DNA of 64,000 nt, taken from the NCBI GenBank assembly GCA_045629045.1, contig JAZQQM010000019.1, positions 1 to 64,000 on the forward strand, read 5' to 3'. The position numbers were made by a program, and so were the translations under genes. The stretch comes from JAILLW01 sp045629045. Lineage in GTDB: Bacteria; Bacillota; Clostridia; Lachnospirales; Lachnospiraceae. Shown one piece after another: positions 16,627 through 26,070 of the stretch. The number at the start of each line of letters is the position of its first letter. Positions within the stretch are counted from its first letter, which is position 1. Under the pieces are notes generated by a model, which made no database searches, had not been told where the DNA came from, and saw only the letters and a program-made list of their open reading frames with translations.

Positions 16627-18591
16627 ATGCAAACTAATATGTTTTTTGATATATGTGCCGTTGTTGCTATAGCAACACTTATTTTGGCACTCATAGCTAG
16701 AAAACTCGTTAAGGGACGCAATAACTTGCTATTCCTTGCCCTTTCGTGCGTTATTCTTATTTCCGGATTCACGGATGCGGTTACCATTTACTACGATAAT
16801 ATGATTAATATTGATGATCATTACACTATGTTAAGGTATGGTTTTAACTATGTGTATTTTATCGCACGTAATGCAACTACTCCTATTTATCTTGCATATA
16901 TCTGCTCCCTTATGGGATTGTGGCATAAAATGTCAAGCCCCAAATCGGTATTGTTCTATTTGTGGATTGTTCCCTATGCAATTGACCTGGCACTTCTTGC
17001 AGCCAACCAGCAGACCAACTGTATTTTCTATTTTGATGAGAACTACGTATACACCAGAGGACCTTTGATGATAATTCTCTATGCGGTGGCGTTTTATTAT
17101 CTGTTCCTTGCAATGTATCTTTTGCTTCATTACCGAAAACTCCTTTCGAAAGGAAACTTTGCAATACTTATAGTATTTATACCGATTAACTTTATTTGCG
17201 TAATCATTCAGAGTATGTCAAACGTATTCAGAATCGAAGTGTTTGCATCGGCGGTTTTCTCGATTACATTGGCAGTTTCCGTTCACAGACCGGAGGAAAT
17301 GATAGATTTCGTTGTGGGTCTTCAGAGCCTTAATTCTTTCCTTAAGACCACAAGAACGGCATTTAATGCCAAAAATCCCAAAACCTATTTATTTATAAGA
17401 TTTACCAATTATAGAACACTTAGAAGTTCATTGGGACTTGATACATATCTTTTGATGCTTCGTAATATTTCCGAAAAGATGGAACAGATGGCAAAAGTTA
17501 TGTGTCCAAGTGCCGAAATCTTTTATCTTGATAGAGGAGCATTTGCGGTAGTTGCGGAGAAACACAATTATGATCAGCTCCTTGACCTGGGACGTATATT
17601 GGCTGCATATCTTTTGGAGCCTATGAAACTTAAACAGATGGAGGTTGTTCTTGATGCAAGAACCTGCCTTGTTTTAACTCCGGATGATATTTCCTCCGAG
17701 GCATCGCTTCTTAGATTTATGAATTCCTTCCATGACAAGCTTCCTGAGGAACGTCGGGTAATGTGTCTTTCACAGATTTCGCAGACTAACGAATTCAAGA
17801 TGAAGAATGACATGGATACAATTATTAACCGCGGCATTGCTGAGAATAATTTTGAGATGTATTATCAGCCGATTTATTCAACGAAGGCTCACAAATTCGT
17901 TTCGGCCGAGGCACTTATCAGATTAAAAGACAGTATATATGGTTTCGTTTCGCCGGCTTTATTCATTCCGGCTGCCGAAGAAAGCGGAGCCATTCACGAA
18001 ATAGGTGATTTCGTTATCGAAGATGTCTGCAGATTTATAGGCGGACATAATTTTGAAGAGCTGGGATTGGAATATATCGAACTTAATCTTTCGGTTGCCC
18101 AATGTATTGAGAGTAATCTGTATGAAAAGATAGACGAATGCATGAAGAGGTATGGTGTTCGCCCCGAACAGATTAATCTTGAAATCACGGAGACTTCGGT
18201 TGACTATGATCCGGAAACGACAGATGCCAACATTAAGAAACTTCATGATGCGGGACTTAGCTTTTCTCTTGATGATTACGGTACCGGATACTCGAATATT
18301 GCAAGAGTTGTGTCACTTCCCCTTGATATTGTTAAGCTTGATAAGACTCTTGTTGATGAAATGGATACCACAATGATGTGGATAGTAATTAAGAATACGG
18401 TAAGCATGTTAAAGCGTATGAACAAAAAGATACTTGTTGAGGGTATCGAAGAAAAACGTGCACTTGACAGATTTACCGAGATAGGATGCGACTACATACA
18501 GGGTTATTATTTTTCAAAACCTCTTCCGGCAGCCGATTTTCTTAAGTTTATTCTTAAGGAAAACTGCGGAATAGTACCTGAAGAAAATTAA
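16627..18591 (+). CDS. Membrane EAL-domain c-di-GMP phosphodiesterase (paralogue 1)
   Basis: A 654-residue protein. Residues 5-220 hold about seven hydrophobic helices and probably sense a signal. A degenerate GGDEF region follows (about 240-385): the motif site reads YLDRGAFAVV, so cyclase activity is not expected. The EAL domain (about 405-650) retains EAL at 428-430, ELNLS, LEITET, LDDYGTGYSN, VKLDK, LVEGIE and QGYY, all residues needed for c-di-GMP hydrolysis. The ATG at 16627 follows GGTGGGG; a TTG at 16612 would place that ribosome site inside the gene. It is first in an operon with its paralogue and an MCP. Confidence 0.9.
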   Translation: MQTNMFFDICAVVAIATLILALIARKLVKGRNNLLFLALSCVILISGFTDAVTIYYDNMINIDDHYTMLRYGFNYVYFIARNATTPIYLAYICSLMGLWHKMSSPKSVLFYLWIVPYAIDLALLAANQQTNCIFYFDENYVYTRGPLMIILYAVAFYYLFLAMYLLLHYRKLLSKGNFAILIVFIPINFICVIIQSMSNVFRIEVFASAVFSITLAVSVHRPEEMIDFVVGLQSLNSFLKTTRTAFNAKNPKTYLFIRFTNYRTLRSSLGLDTYLLMLRNISEKMEQMAKVMCPSAEIFYLDRGAFAVVAEKHNYDQLLDLGRILAAYLLEPMKLKQMEVVLDARTCLVLTPDDISSEASLLRFMNSFHDKLPEERRVMCLSQISQTNEFKMKNDMDTIINRGIAENNFEMYYQPIYSTKAHKFVSAEALIRLKDSIYGFVSPALFIPAAEESGAIHEIGDFVIEDVCRFIGGHNFEELGLEYIELNLSVAQCIESNLYEKIDECMKRYGVRPEQINLEITETSVDYDPETTDANIKKLHDAGLSFSLDDYGTGYSNIARVVSLPLDIVKLDKTLVDEMDTTMMWIVIKNTVSMLKRMNKKILVEGIEEKRALDRFTEIGCDYIQGYYFSKPLPAADFLKFILKENCGIVPEEN

Positions 18592-18607
18592 AGTCATAGG
18601 ATAAAAT

Positions 18608-20590
18608 ATGAGTGTTTTATATTTTGATGAATGTGCTGTTGTTATCGTACTTTTGTTCGTTGTTTCGAGCATTGTACGAAAACAGTACAAAACAAGAACC
18701 AATTTCATAATGTTCCTTATGATGTTAATGATTCTCATTTCGGCTTTTGCGGATCTTACAGGCGGAGTTCTTAATAACTACGGCTATGAAGCAAAGTGGG
18801 TTGAGATTTTTTCCTATGTAATAAATTATACATACTTCCTGACGCATAATATGATGCTTCCGCTTTATGTATTGTACATTTATTCAAGTATCGATATATG
18901 GCATATATTTAAGAGAAAAAAATGGTTATGGGCTTTTTGGATATTCCTGACGATTATTGATGAATTCTATGTAATTCTTAACGGTGTATGCTTTGACGTG
19001 TTCACGATTACGTCTACCGGAAGATATATACGCAGCAAAGGCGCGGATATGGTATATGTAATGGCCGGATGCTATGTGGTATGGATAATTATAGCTTTGA
19101 TTCATTATAGAAGACTGGTTAATACGGATAAACTTATTGTGCTTTTCTTCCTGTTTGCAGTAATCGGAGTAGGTGTTGTAGTTCAGTATTTTAATCCCGC
19201 ATTCCTGCTTGAAAGTTTTACGGTTGCCCTTGCGTTATTGTTCTTCATGGTTATGGTAAGGCGTGAAGAAAATCAGATCGATCCTGTTACGGGAGCAACC
19301 AAGTATAATGCCGGTATCGAAAGAGTATCAAAGAATTTCGCAACCCAGAAACCGGTTATGGTTATTCTTTGTAAGATAGTAAATTATAACAATTTATCTA
19401 TTTATTTGGGACAGGAAATATTTAATCATTTCCTGCATCAGACGACGGATTTCTTAAATGAAGTCGCCGAAGATAACAGCTTCAGAGCTGAAGTGTTCTA
19501 TTTGGAGAGTGGACTTTTTGCCTATCTTGCCGAGACTCATGACGAAGCGTTATCCTTGAAAGTAGCAAATCGGGTTAAAGATCATTTTGCATCAGAAGTC
19601 AGAATCGAAGATTTTGATATCATTTGTGACGCAAGGGTGTGCATAGTTAAATCTCCGGAAGATATTTCGGATTTATCCACATTGTTTACTCTCGGTACCA
19701 CATATCATCATACGCTTCCCAAGACGAAGGATGTTATTTTGTACAGAGATTACAAGGATGATACGGACTTTAAAATCCGTAACGGAATGAAAGATATTCT
19801 TAGACGAGCTGTTGATAATCAGTACTTTGAGATGTATTACCAGCCGATTTATTCCGCTACAGAGAACAAATTTGTTTCGGCGGAAGCATTAATAAGACTT
19901 AACGACCCCGAGTACGGATGCATTTCTCCGGGATTGTTCCTTCCTATCGCTGAAATCACCGGTGATATTCACGATATCGGTAATTTTGTTTTAAAGGATG
20001 TTGTATCCTTCGTTGCCAATACGGATATTGCTGAGTTGGGAATAAATTATATCGAAATCAATTTATCTGCTTCTCAGTGCATCGAAGTTGATTTGGTTGA
20101 CAGAATCAAATTGTTGCTTGAAGAAAATAATGTTGACCCCGCTGCGATTACTCTTGAAATCACAGAAACGGCCGCTAACATTAACCCTGAGATAGTAGAT
20201 AACAACATTAAGAAACTTCATGATTATGGAATTCGTCTGGCACTTGACGATTACGGTACGGGATATTCCAATATTAAGCGTGTTACGGCACTTCCTATTG
20301 ATGAGGTTAAGCTGGATAAGAGCTTCGTTGATACAATGGACGATCCTGATATGTGGATTGTTATTCAGGATACAATTAAGATGCTCAAAGAAATGGGTAA
20401 GGAAATACTGGTAGAAGGCGTCGAACACGAAGACGTTGCGAAGAGATTCATTGAACTTAATACAGATTTATTCCAGGGCTGCGAACTTATTCAGGGATTT
20501 TATTTCTGCAAACCGCTTCCTAAGGATGAATTTGTTGAGTTTATAAAAAAAAGTCACAACAAACAAATTTTAAATGGAGGAACTGAATGA
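18608..20590 (+). CDS. Membrane EAL-domain c-di-GMP phosphodiesterase (paralogue 2)
   Basis: A 660-residue protein with the same plan as its upstream neighbour: about seven N-terminal helices, a degenerate GGDEF region (FYLESGLFAYLAE at the motif site) and an EAL domain with EAL, EINLS, LEITET, LDDYGTGYSN, VKLDK, LVEGVE and QGFYF. Hydrolysis of c-di-GMP is expected. The two genes are a tandem duplication that has diverged mainly in the membrane part, which suggests different input signals and a shared output. It overlaps the chemotaxis receptor gene by four bases. Confidence 0.9.
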   Translation: MSVLYFDECAVVIVLLFVVSSIVRKQYKTRTNFIMFLMMLMILISAFADLTGGVLNNYGYEAKWVEIFSYVINYTYFLTHNMMLPLYVLYIYSSIDIWHIFKRKKWLWAFWIFLTIIDEFYVILNGVCFDVFTITSTGRYIRSKGADMVYVMAGCYVVWIIIALIHYRRLVNTDKLIVLFFLFAVIGVGVVVQYFNPAFLLESFTVALALLFFMVMVRREENQIDPVTGATKYNAGIERVSKNFATQKPVMVILCKIVNYNNLSIYLGQEIFNHFLHQTTDFLNEVAEDNSFRAEVFYLESGLFAYLAETHDEALSLKVANRVKDHFASEVRIEDFDIICDARVCIVKSPEDISDLSTLFTLGTTYHHTLPKTKDVILYRDYKDDTDFKIRNGMKDILRRAVDNQYFEMYYQPIYSATENKFVSAEALIRLNDPEYGCISPGLFLPIAEITGDIHDIGNFVLKDVVSFVANTDIAELGINYIEINLSASQCIEVDLVDRIKLLLEENNVDPAAITLEITETAANINPEIVDNNIKKLHDYGIRLALDDYGTGYSNIKRVTALPIDEVKLDKSFVDTMDDPDMWIVIQDTIKMLKEMGKEILVEGVEHEDVAKRFIELNTDLFQGCELIQGFYFCKPLPKDEFVEFIKKSHNKQILNGGTE

Positions 20591-22662
20591 AGAAAAAAGG
20601 CAAAACGAATGCAAAAGTGGGAATTTTCAACATTCGGAACAAGATTTATCTTTGTTTCATTTTGCCAATCATATGTATGATTGTAGTTGGACTTGTTTCC
20701 TACAATCGTGCATCAAAGGGTATGAGTGAGAAGTATCTTGATTCTTCTTCACAGACTGTCAATATGGCGGTTGAATACCTGGATTTAGTATCAAAGACAA
20801 TTGAACAGGAGTCTTCAAGGTATACGTTTGACAGTAATGTTAAATCATATGTTTTAGGTATGCCCGGCAAAGACGACATTGAAAAGGCAAGTTACTATAA
20901 TGATGAAAGAATGGTTCTGCTAACATCACAGACCTTCAACAAAATGATTAGTGACATTCATATTGTGCCCAAGTCGAATGCAAATATTCTTACTACAGCC
21001 ACTGCCAATAAGATTCAGGGTGTGTTTGATGAATACGTGGCAACCTTTGAGGCAGAATACGGTGACAATAAGAATGCTTACCCGCATTGGGTTACGTCTC
21101 ATCCTATAATAGATGAAGTTATTGGTTTAAGTACCGATGATTATTTCTTATCATATCAGGCATTTGATAACAGCAAGGTATCCTATGTAATAGTCGATGT
21201 TAAGGCTGATGCTATGGTGAGTGTGCTTCAGAATATGGATTTCGGAAGCGGATCCTACGTAGGCCTTGTGACACGTGATGGCAAAGAAATTGCAATGAAG
21301 TGCGGCGAGGAGAAGGCACTTGATACAGGTATATTTGCCACACAGAAATTCTATGAGGATTCATGTAAGTCTTCGAATGCGGCATATAATGCCACAGTAA
21401 ATTATAACGGTAAGGATTATTTATATCTTTATCAGCGAAGCGAACAGGGAAACGGAATGGCATTGTGTGCCCTTATTCCGGCTGATGTTGTGACTAATCA
21501 GGCGGAAGCAATCAAATCCGTTACTTTGTACCTCGTTTTATTTGCAGCAATTATATCATTTATTATAGGAACACTTATTGCAGGCGGAATTCAGCGCAAT
21601 ATGAAACACATTTCGGCAAAATTGGATGAAGTTGCCGCAGGTAATCTGTCGATAAGTGTTGATGCCAAGGGAAGAGATGAATTCCAGTCACTGGCACGTT
21701 CTGCATCTAACATGGTATCAAACAATAAGAGCCTTGTTATGAAGCTTACGGGAAGTGCTCAGGATTTACAGGGTTCTACCAAGAGCGTTAATGATGCTTC
21801 AAACGATATTATGGTATGTTCTGAAGAAATTACCAAAGCTATCGATGAAATCAGCATAGGCGTTGATAAGCAATCGGAGCACGCCCTTGAGTGCGTTAAT
21901 ATTACGAATAATCTTTCGGCCAAGATTAAGAAGATTGCCGAAGACGTTAACGCAATCCAGTCTCTTATTACAGATACAGAGGCTATGATTGAAAATGGTA
22001 CGGAACTTGTTAATGAACTGGCAGATACCGCTACTCAAAGTGCGGGTGTTACGGTTGCTGTAGGTGAGACAATCGAAAAACTCAGAACAGAAACCGAAAG
22101 CATCAGTGAATTCGTAAGTAAGATTTCGGCAATTTCTCATAAGACCAATATGCTTTCTCTTAATGCTTCGATAGAGGCTGCAAGAGCCGGCGAAGCAGGA
22201 AGAGGATTTGCTGTAGTAGCTGAAGAAATCAGAGTATTGGCAGATAATTCGGCTTCTGCATCAAAGGAAATCGATAATAAGATAATTGAGATTGGTGAGA
22301 AGACTCAGGAATCTGTCGAATCGGCAGCAAATGCGGTGAAGATGGTTGACAGACAGCATGAAGCGGTTGACGAGGTTATCGGAGTATTCCGTCAGATAAG
22401 TGACAAGATGACACAGCTTGTTGAAGCGCTTGAGGAAATCTCAAAGGCGGCTTATGAGGCAGATGCACAGCGTAAGGAGACGGTTGATGCGGTTGACAAT
22501 ATTTCCGCTATCATTGAGCAGACATCAGCCAGCTCATCACTGGTACGTGATATGTCGGCTAACCTGCTTAGCAGCGTAGAACGTCTCGGACAGACGGCTG
22601 ATAATCTTGATGAGAATATGAACGGACTTAAGACTGAGATTTCGGCTTTCCGTATAGATTAG
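20587..22662 (+). CDS. Methyl-accepting chemotaxis protein
   Basis: A 691-residue receptor. TM1 is at about 18-38, an extracellular dCache-like sensor fills 40-310, TM2 is at about 313-335, and a HAMP segment follows. The cytoplasmic signalling domain contains the hairpin tip ISAISHKTNMLSLNASIEA followed by ARAGEAGRGFAVVAEEIR (from about residue 511), which binds CheW and CheA. It would steer flagellar rotation. Translation is coupled to the EAL gene by ATGA, after GGAGG. Its place with two phosphodiesterases suggests that motility and c-di-GMP inputs are joined. Confidence 0.95.
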   Translation: MKKKGKTNAKVGIFNIRNKIYLCFILPIICMIVVGLVSYNRASKGMSEKYLDSSSQTVNMAVEYLDLVSKTIEQESSRYTFDSNVKSYVLGMPGKDDIEKASYYNDERMVLLTSQTFNKMISDIHIVPKSNANILTTATANKIQGVFDEYVATFEAEYGDNKNAYPHWVTSHPIIDEVIGLSTDDYFLSYQAFDNSKVSYVIVDVKADAMVSVLQNMDFGSGSYVGLVTRDGKEIAMKCGEEKALDTGIFATQKFYEDSCKSSNAAYNATVNYNGKDYLYLYQRSEQGNGMALCALIPADVVTNQAEAIKSVTLYLVLFAAIISFIIGTLIAGGIQRNMKHISAKLDEVAAGNLSISVDAKGRDEFQSLARSASNMVSNNKSLVMKLTGSAQDLQGSTKSVNDASNDIMVCSEEITKAIDEISIGVDKQSEHALECVNITNNLSAKIKKIAEDVNAIQSLITDTEAMIENGTELVNELADTATQSAGVTVAVGETIEKLRTETESISEFVSKISAISHKTNMLSLNASIEAARAGEAGRGFAVVAEEIRVLADNSASASKEIDNKIIEIGEKTQESVESAANAVKMVDRQHEAVDEVIGVFRQISDKMTQLVEALEEISKAAYEADAQRKETVDAVDNISAIIEQTSASSSLVRDMSANLLSSVERLGQTADNLDENMNGLKTEISAFRID

Positions 22663-22691
22663 CAGTTGTTTAAATATTATATTGATTCATT

Positions 22692-22718
22692 TAAGGAGCA
22701 CCTTTTTGGTGCTCCTTA
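22692..22718 (+). terminator. Hairpin terminator after the MCP gene
   Basis: TAAGGAGCACC and GGTGCTCCTTA pair perfectly around a TTTTT loop. The run after it (TTAAATTAT) is only moderately T-rich. It closes the EAL-EAL-MCP operon. Confidence 0.75.
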
Positions 22719-22828
22719 TTAAATTATATCCCTTATCTAGCATGGCAATACCAAGATGTAGTAGTTGCAAAGCACCTTGAATTTCCTGTAAAATTGTAAT
22801 GTTATACTATGCTGATTTGGGGGTTAAC

Positions 22829-24259
22829 ATGAGATTAATTAAGAGACTTTCAATTGCTTTGGCAGCTGTGGTTGCCTGTGTGCTTGTTACGGTAAGCGCC
22901 AATGCAACGGTTAATTTGGTATCGGTAAGTGCTTCGGCCAAATTATCAAATGCCAATACGGTTGTATATTCGGCCGCTTTGGCCTCGATTCCGGAATCTG
23001 ATGACGGAATGTTCTATTTATATGCTTTGCAACCGTATGAATATGAAATTAGTACAAGCGATACTGTTGTTGCAACTATGGCAGCAAGTCTTAATCCGTC
23101 ATTTGCATTCGGACTTTATGATGCTGCCGGAACATCCAGAATATGTCAGAAATTTGCAATCGGTGTTCTTGTTGGCGGCAAGCCGGTAACAATCAGTAAC
23201 TGCCAGTATATTACCAATCCGGAGGTGGCAGCTACCTGTACCAGACCGTTACAGCAGGTTGGCTTCTTAGAGCCCACCAGCAAAATGGTTCTTTATCAGG
23301 TGGGCGAGACAAATATTGCTGCTGTATTAAGAGATAATTATTCGACGGCGGTTATTGTTAACAGATCGGATAAGACATTAATAAATCCCAATTCAAAAGG
23401 TTCCGATGCTCATCCTATTAACGGAAAGAAGATGTATTATGCCTTTAATGCATCAAATGCGGCGGGTGTAGCCAGACTTCAGGAGGTAATGACATATTTT
23501 ACCGCCAACACCAGAGTTGACGAATTTATTATCGGTAACGAAGTTAATAACCGTATCTGGAATTATACCAAGTCTATGGACTGGAACCAGTACGTTAGAG
23601 AATATGCTCAGGCATTCAGAGTTTCGTATAATGCCATAAAGAGCACCAATGCCAACGCAAAGGTATACATTTCTCTCGACCAGATGTGGAACATGGATAA
23701 TCCGGTAGGTTCATATAAGTATTATGAATATATGGATGATATGGATTTCCTGCTGGCATTTAATGAAATTATTTGTGCAGAGGGAAATATTAACTGGTAT
23801 TTGTGTCAGCATCCTTATCCGCACCCTATGTTATATGCGAAGTTCTGGGACAGAACGGGACAGGCAGGCGCAGATACATATGCTGCTCAGGTTGCTGCCG
23901 GTCAGGTAGTTACCTTCCAGAATCTTCCTGTTATGACATCATTTATGTCAATGCCGGGGATGCGTACTCCAAGCGGAAATGTAAGAGAGATTATTCTTCC
24001 GGAAATCGGAATTACTCAGGCACAGGGCGTGGAAGTACAGGCGGCAGCCATGATTGCCTGCTATCAGGCAGCCAAGAACAATCCCTACATTAAACGTATA
24101 TATTTCCACCGAATGAACGAAAAAGGTGCTGCAAACTTCAGCACAACGGGACTTTCGGAGCAGGTATACGGAGAATTGTGTAACGATAATCTGTCTCATA
24201 ACCAGTGGGCACTTAATTACATAGGAATAACCGATTGGAGACAGGTGGTTTCTTATTAA
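22829..24259 (+). CDS. Secreted DUF5722-like protein, possible glycoside hydrolase
   Basis: A 476-residue protein with a signal peptide at 1-29 (RLIKRLSIALAAVVAC...ANA). A beta-rich part covers about 50-170. The rest (about 175-460) has features of a TIM-barrel hydrolase, such as FIIGNEVNNRIWNY, where Asn-Glu lies at a strand end, and KVYISLDQMWN. I recognise it as DUF5722-like; that family is uncharacterised, and a glycan substrate is only inferred. The ATG at 22829 follows GGGGGTT; the longer reading from 22799 would put non-signal residues ahead of the leader. Confidence 0.65.
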   Translation: MRLIKRLSIALAAVVACVLVTVSANATVNLVSVSASAKLSNANTVVYSAALASIPESDDGMFYLYALQPYEYEISTSDTVVATMAASLNPSFAFGLYDAAGTSRICQKFAIGVLVGGKPVTISNCQYITNPEVAATCTRPLQQVGFLEPTSKMVLYQVGETNIAAVLRDNYSTAVIVNRSDKTLINPNSKGSDAHPINGKKMYYAFNASNAAGVARLQEVMTYFTANTRVDEFIIGNEVNNRIWNYTKSMDWNQYVREYAQAFRVSYNAIKSTNANAKVYISLDQMWNMDNPVGSYKYYEYMDDMDFLLAFNEIICAEGNINWYLCQHPYPHPMLYAKFWDRTGQAGADTYAAQVAAGQVVTFQNLPVMTSFMSMPGMRTPSGNVREIILPEIGITQAQGVEVQAAAMIACYQAAKNNPYIKRIYFHRMNEKGAANFSTTGLSEQVYGELCNDNLSHNQWALNYIGITDWRQVVSY

Positions 24260-24287
24260 TTGACACCACAAAAATATATAGTAAAAT
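24260..24287 (+). promoter_or_regulatory. Promoter of the zinc-ribbon protein gene
   Basis: TTGACA (24260-24265) and TAAAAT (24282-24287) are spaced by 16 bases. A perfect 12-base palindrome GCGACATGTCGC (24303-24314) lies in the leader and may be an operator or a small hairpin. Confidence 0.6.
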
Positions 24288-24338
24288 TAGTTATGTGAAT
24301 ATGCGACATGTCGCTTAAAAATGTGGAGGGAATTTAAA

Positions 24339-25196
24339 ATGAAGTTTTGTCCTAATTGTGGCGCCGAACTTGCTGATGATGCAGTATTTTGCGGAGCATG
24401 CGGAACTCAGTTGAATGTAGAAAATGTTGAACAGCCGGCAGAAACTGCCAAGTCTGCTGTTTTTAATAAGAAGTTTCTTATTTTTGCGGGAGCGGTTGTG
24501 GCTGCTGTTATTATAATAATAGTATTGCTGGTAACCCTTTTCTCCGGTGGTGGATACAAGGGACAGATTAAGAAGTATTTTAACTTCTTCAATTCCAAGA
24601 ATACCAACGGCTTTGAATTAAATGAGCTTACTATGGTTAAACCCGAATATGAAGTGTACAAGGCTATGTATGATACCTTGATTAAACCCTGCGGAGATGA
24701 TGCGGAGGATGTTGCAAGCTTCTTAGGCAGCGAGTTTGCGAATAATTCAGAGTATTATGAAGATCTCTATGATGATTACGAAGATGATTACGGTAAGAAC
24801 TGGAAAATCAAGTATGAAATAAAGAAAGAAAAAGAAATGAAGGACGATGATCTTGAGGACATTCAGGATTACATTCAGGAAAGCGGCGAAGACTTACTGG
24901 ATAGTGTCGAGGATGAAGACGATTTCGAGGATGAAATGGATGAAATCGTAGAACTTCTTGAAGATGAATGTGATATTAAGATTTCCAAGTCTGATATTAA
25001 GAACTTATTAAAGACAGCTAAGGCTTCAGGTAAGACGATGTCTAAAGCAAAGGTTACCGAAGGTTATAATGTAACTGTCAAGTATACTATCGAAGGAAAA
25101 GAAGATAAGGGCAGGGGTGAAGCTACACTCAGACTTATCAAAGTTAACGGCGATTGGGTAGTTTACAATGCCGGTCATGTATTGAACTTTAAATAA
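24339..25196 (+). CDS. Zinc-ribbon membrane-anchored protein, unknown function
   Basis: A 285-residue protein. The N-terminus is a zinc ribbon (CPNCGAEL...CGACG, residues 4-26), one membrane helix lies at about 44-66, and the outer part is acidic with many Asp/Glu (about 140-215) and ends in a small beta fold. The same plan (zinc ribbon, one helix, extracellular domain) is common in Firmicutes, but its role is not known. The ATG at 24339 was chosen because GGAGGG lies 9 bases upstream. A strong terminator follows. Confidence 0.75.
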   Translation: MKFCPNCGAELADDAVFCGACGTQLNVENVEQPAETAKSAVFNKKFLIFAGAVVAAVIIIIVLLVTLFSGGGYKGQIKKYFNFFNSKNTNGFELNELTMVKPEYEVYKAMYDTLIKPCGDDAEDVASFLGSEFANNSEYYEDLYDDYEDDYGKNWKIKYEIKKEKEMKDDDLEDIQDYIQESGEDLLDSVEDEDDFEDEMDEIVELLEDECDIKISKSDIKNLLKTAKASGKTMSKAKVTEGYNVTVKYTIEGKEDKGRGEATLRLIKVNGDWVVYNAGHVLNFK

Positions 25197-25203
25197 GCAT
25201 AAC

Positions 25204-25236
25204 AGCCACTTCTCAGTACTTGGGAAGTGGCTTTTT
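25204..25236 (+). terminator. Intrinsic terminator
   Basis: AGCCACTTC (25204-25212) pairs with GAAGTGGCT (25224-25232), followed by TTTT. It ends the zinc-ribbon gene and separates it from vanW. Confidence 0.85.
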
Positions 25237-25251
25237 GAGGGGATAAGGTAA

Positions 25252-26049
25252 ATGAAAAAGATATTAGCAATACTTATAGCGCTTGGAATGGTTCTTGTGC
25301 CGGTATTTACGACTGCGGCCAAAGCCGAAACAAAGGCGTTGCTGACACCTGAAGAGTATGAAGTACTTCTGGCTCAGCAAAGGGATTATGTGGCTACACA
25401 TCCTGATATAACTCCGGAAGAGTATATTACTTTGATGAACGCAAATCCGAATTTTAATTTGCGTGCCTATATGTACTACAACGAGGATTTGATGAGCAAA
25501 TACACATACAGCTATTGGCAGTATTACAAACAGTATTTGTCCAAAGGATATAGGGAAAACAGAGTATATTATTTCCAGCCCGACGATCCTTTCAATACGG
25601 TGACTATCGGAAGATATCAGACTAAATATAATGCCAAGTCTCAAAGAGGGACAAACCTTCATCTGGCATGTGAATATATGAACGGTACGGTAATCAATCC
25701 GGGACAGTTATTCTCTTATAATATGGCAGTAGGCCAAAGGACATCGGACCGTGGCTTTAAAATTGCTCATGTATATTCCGGAGGACAGGTTGTAGACGGA
25801 ATAGGCGGCGGAATATGCCAGATATCATCCACTTTGTATGTGGCTATGATGATTGCGGGAATTCCCGCAACAGAGCATCATTTCCATTCCCTTCCGGTAG
25901 ACTATCTAAAGCCTAATCTTGATGCTACCGTAAGCTGGGATAAGCTTGATTTACAGTTTATTAATCCGTATAACTATCCTATTCAGATATTAAGCTCCGC
26001 TAATGATGGAATTGCATCAATCAGCATAGTTAAGTATAATGCTAATTAA
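25252..26049 (+). CDS. VanW-family protein
   Basis: A 265-residue protein with a signal peptide (1-26). The VanW domain occupies about 110-262 with NPGQLFSYN, the YSGGQVVDGIGGGICQISSTLY segment in part (GGGICQISSTLY) and PYNYPIQI. VanW was first seen in a vancomycin-resistance cluster; its biochemical role is still unclear but it is tied to the cell wall. The first 100 residues are extra, with a charged helical segment. GGGGATAAGG precedes the ATG. It sits 21 bases before the asparagine-synthase gene, at the head of the surface-glycan region. Confidence 0.85.
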   Translation: MKKILAILIALGMVLVPVFTTAAKAETKALLTPEEYEVLLAQQRDYVATHPDITPEEYITLMNANPNFNLRAYMYYNEDLMSKYTYSYWQYYKQYLSKGYRENRVYYFQPDDPFNTVTIGRYQTKYNAKSQRGTNLHLACEYMNGTVINPGQLFSYNMAVGQRTSDRGFKIAHVYSGGQVVDGIGGGICQISSTLYVAMMIAGIPATEHHFHSLPVDYLKPNLDATVSWDKLDLQFINPYNYPIQILSSANDGIASISIVKYNAN

Positions 26050-26070
26050 ATATAAATAATTAGGATTATT

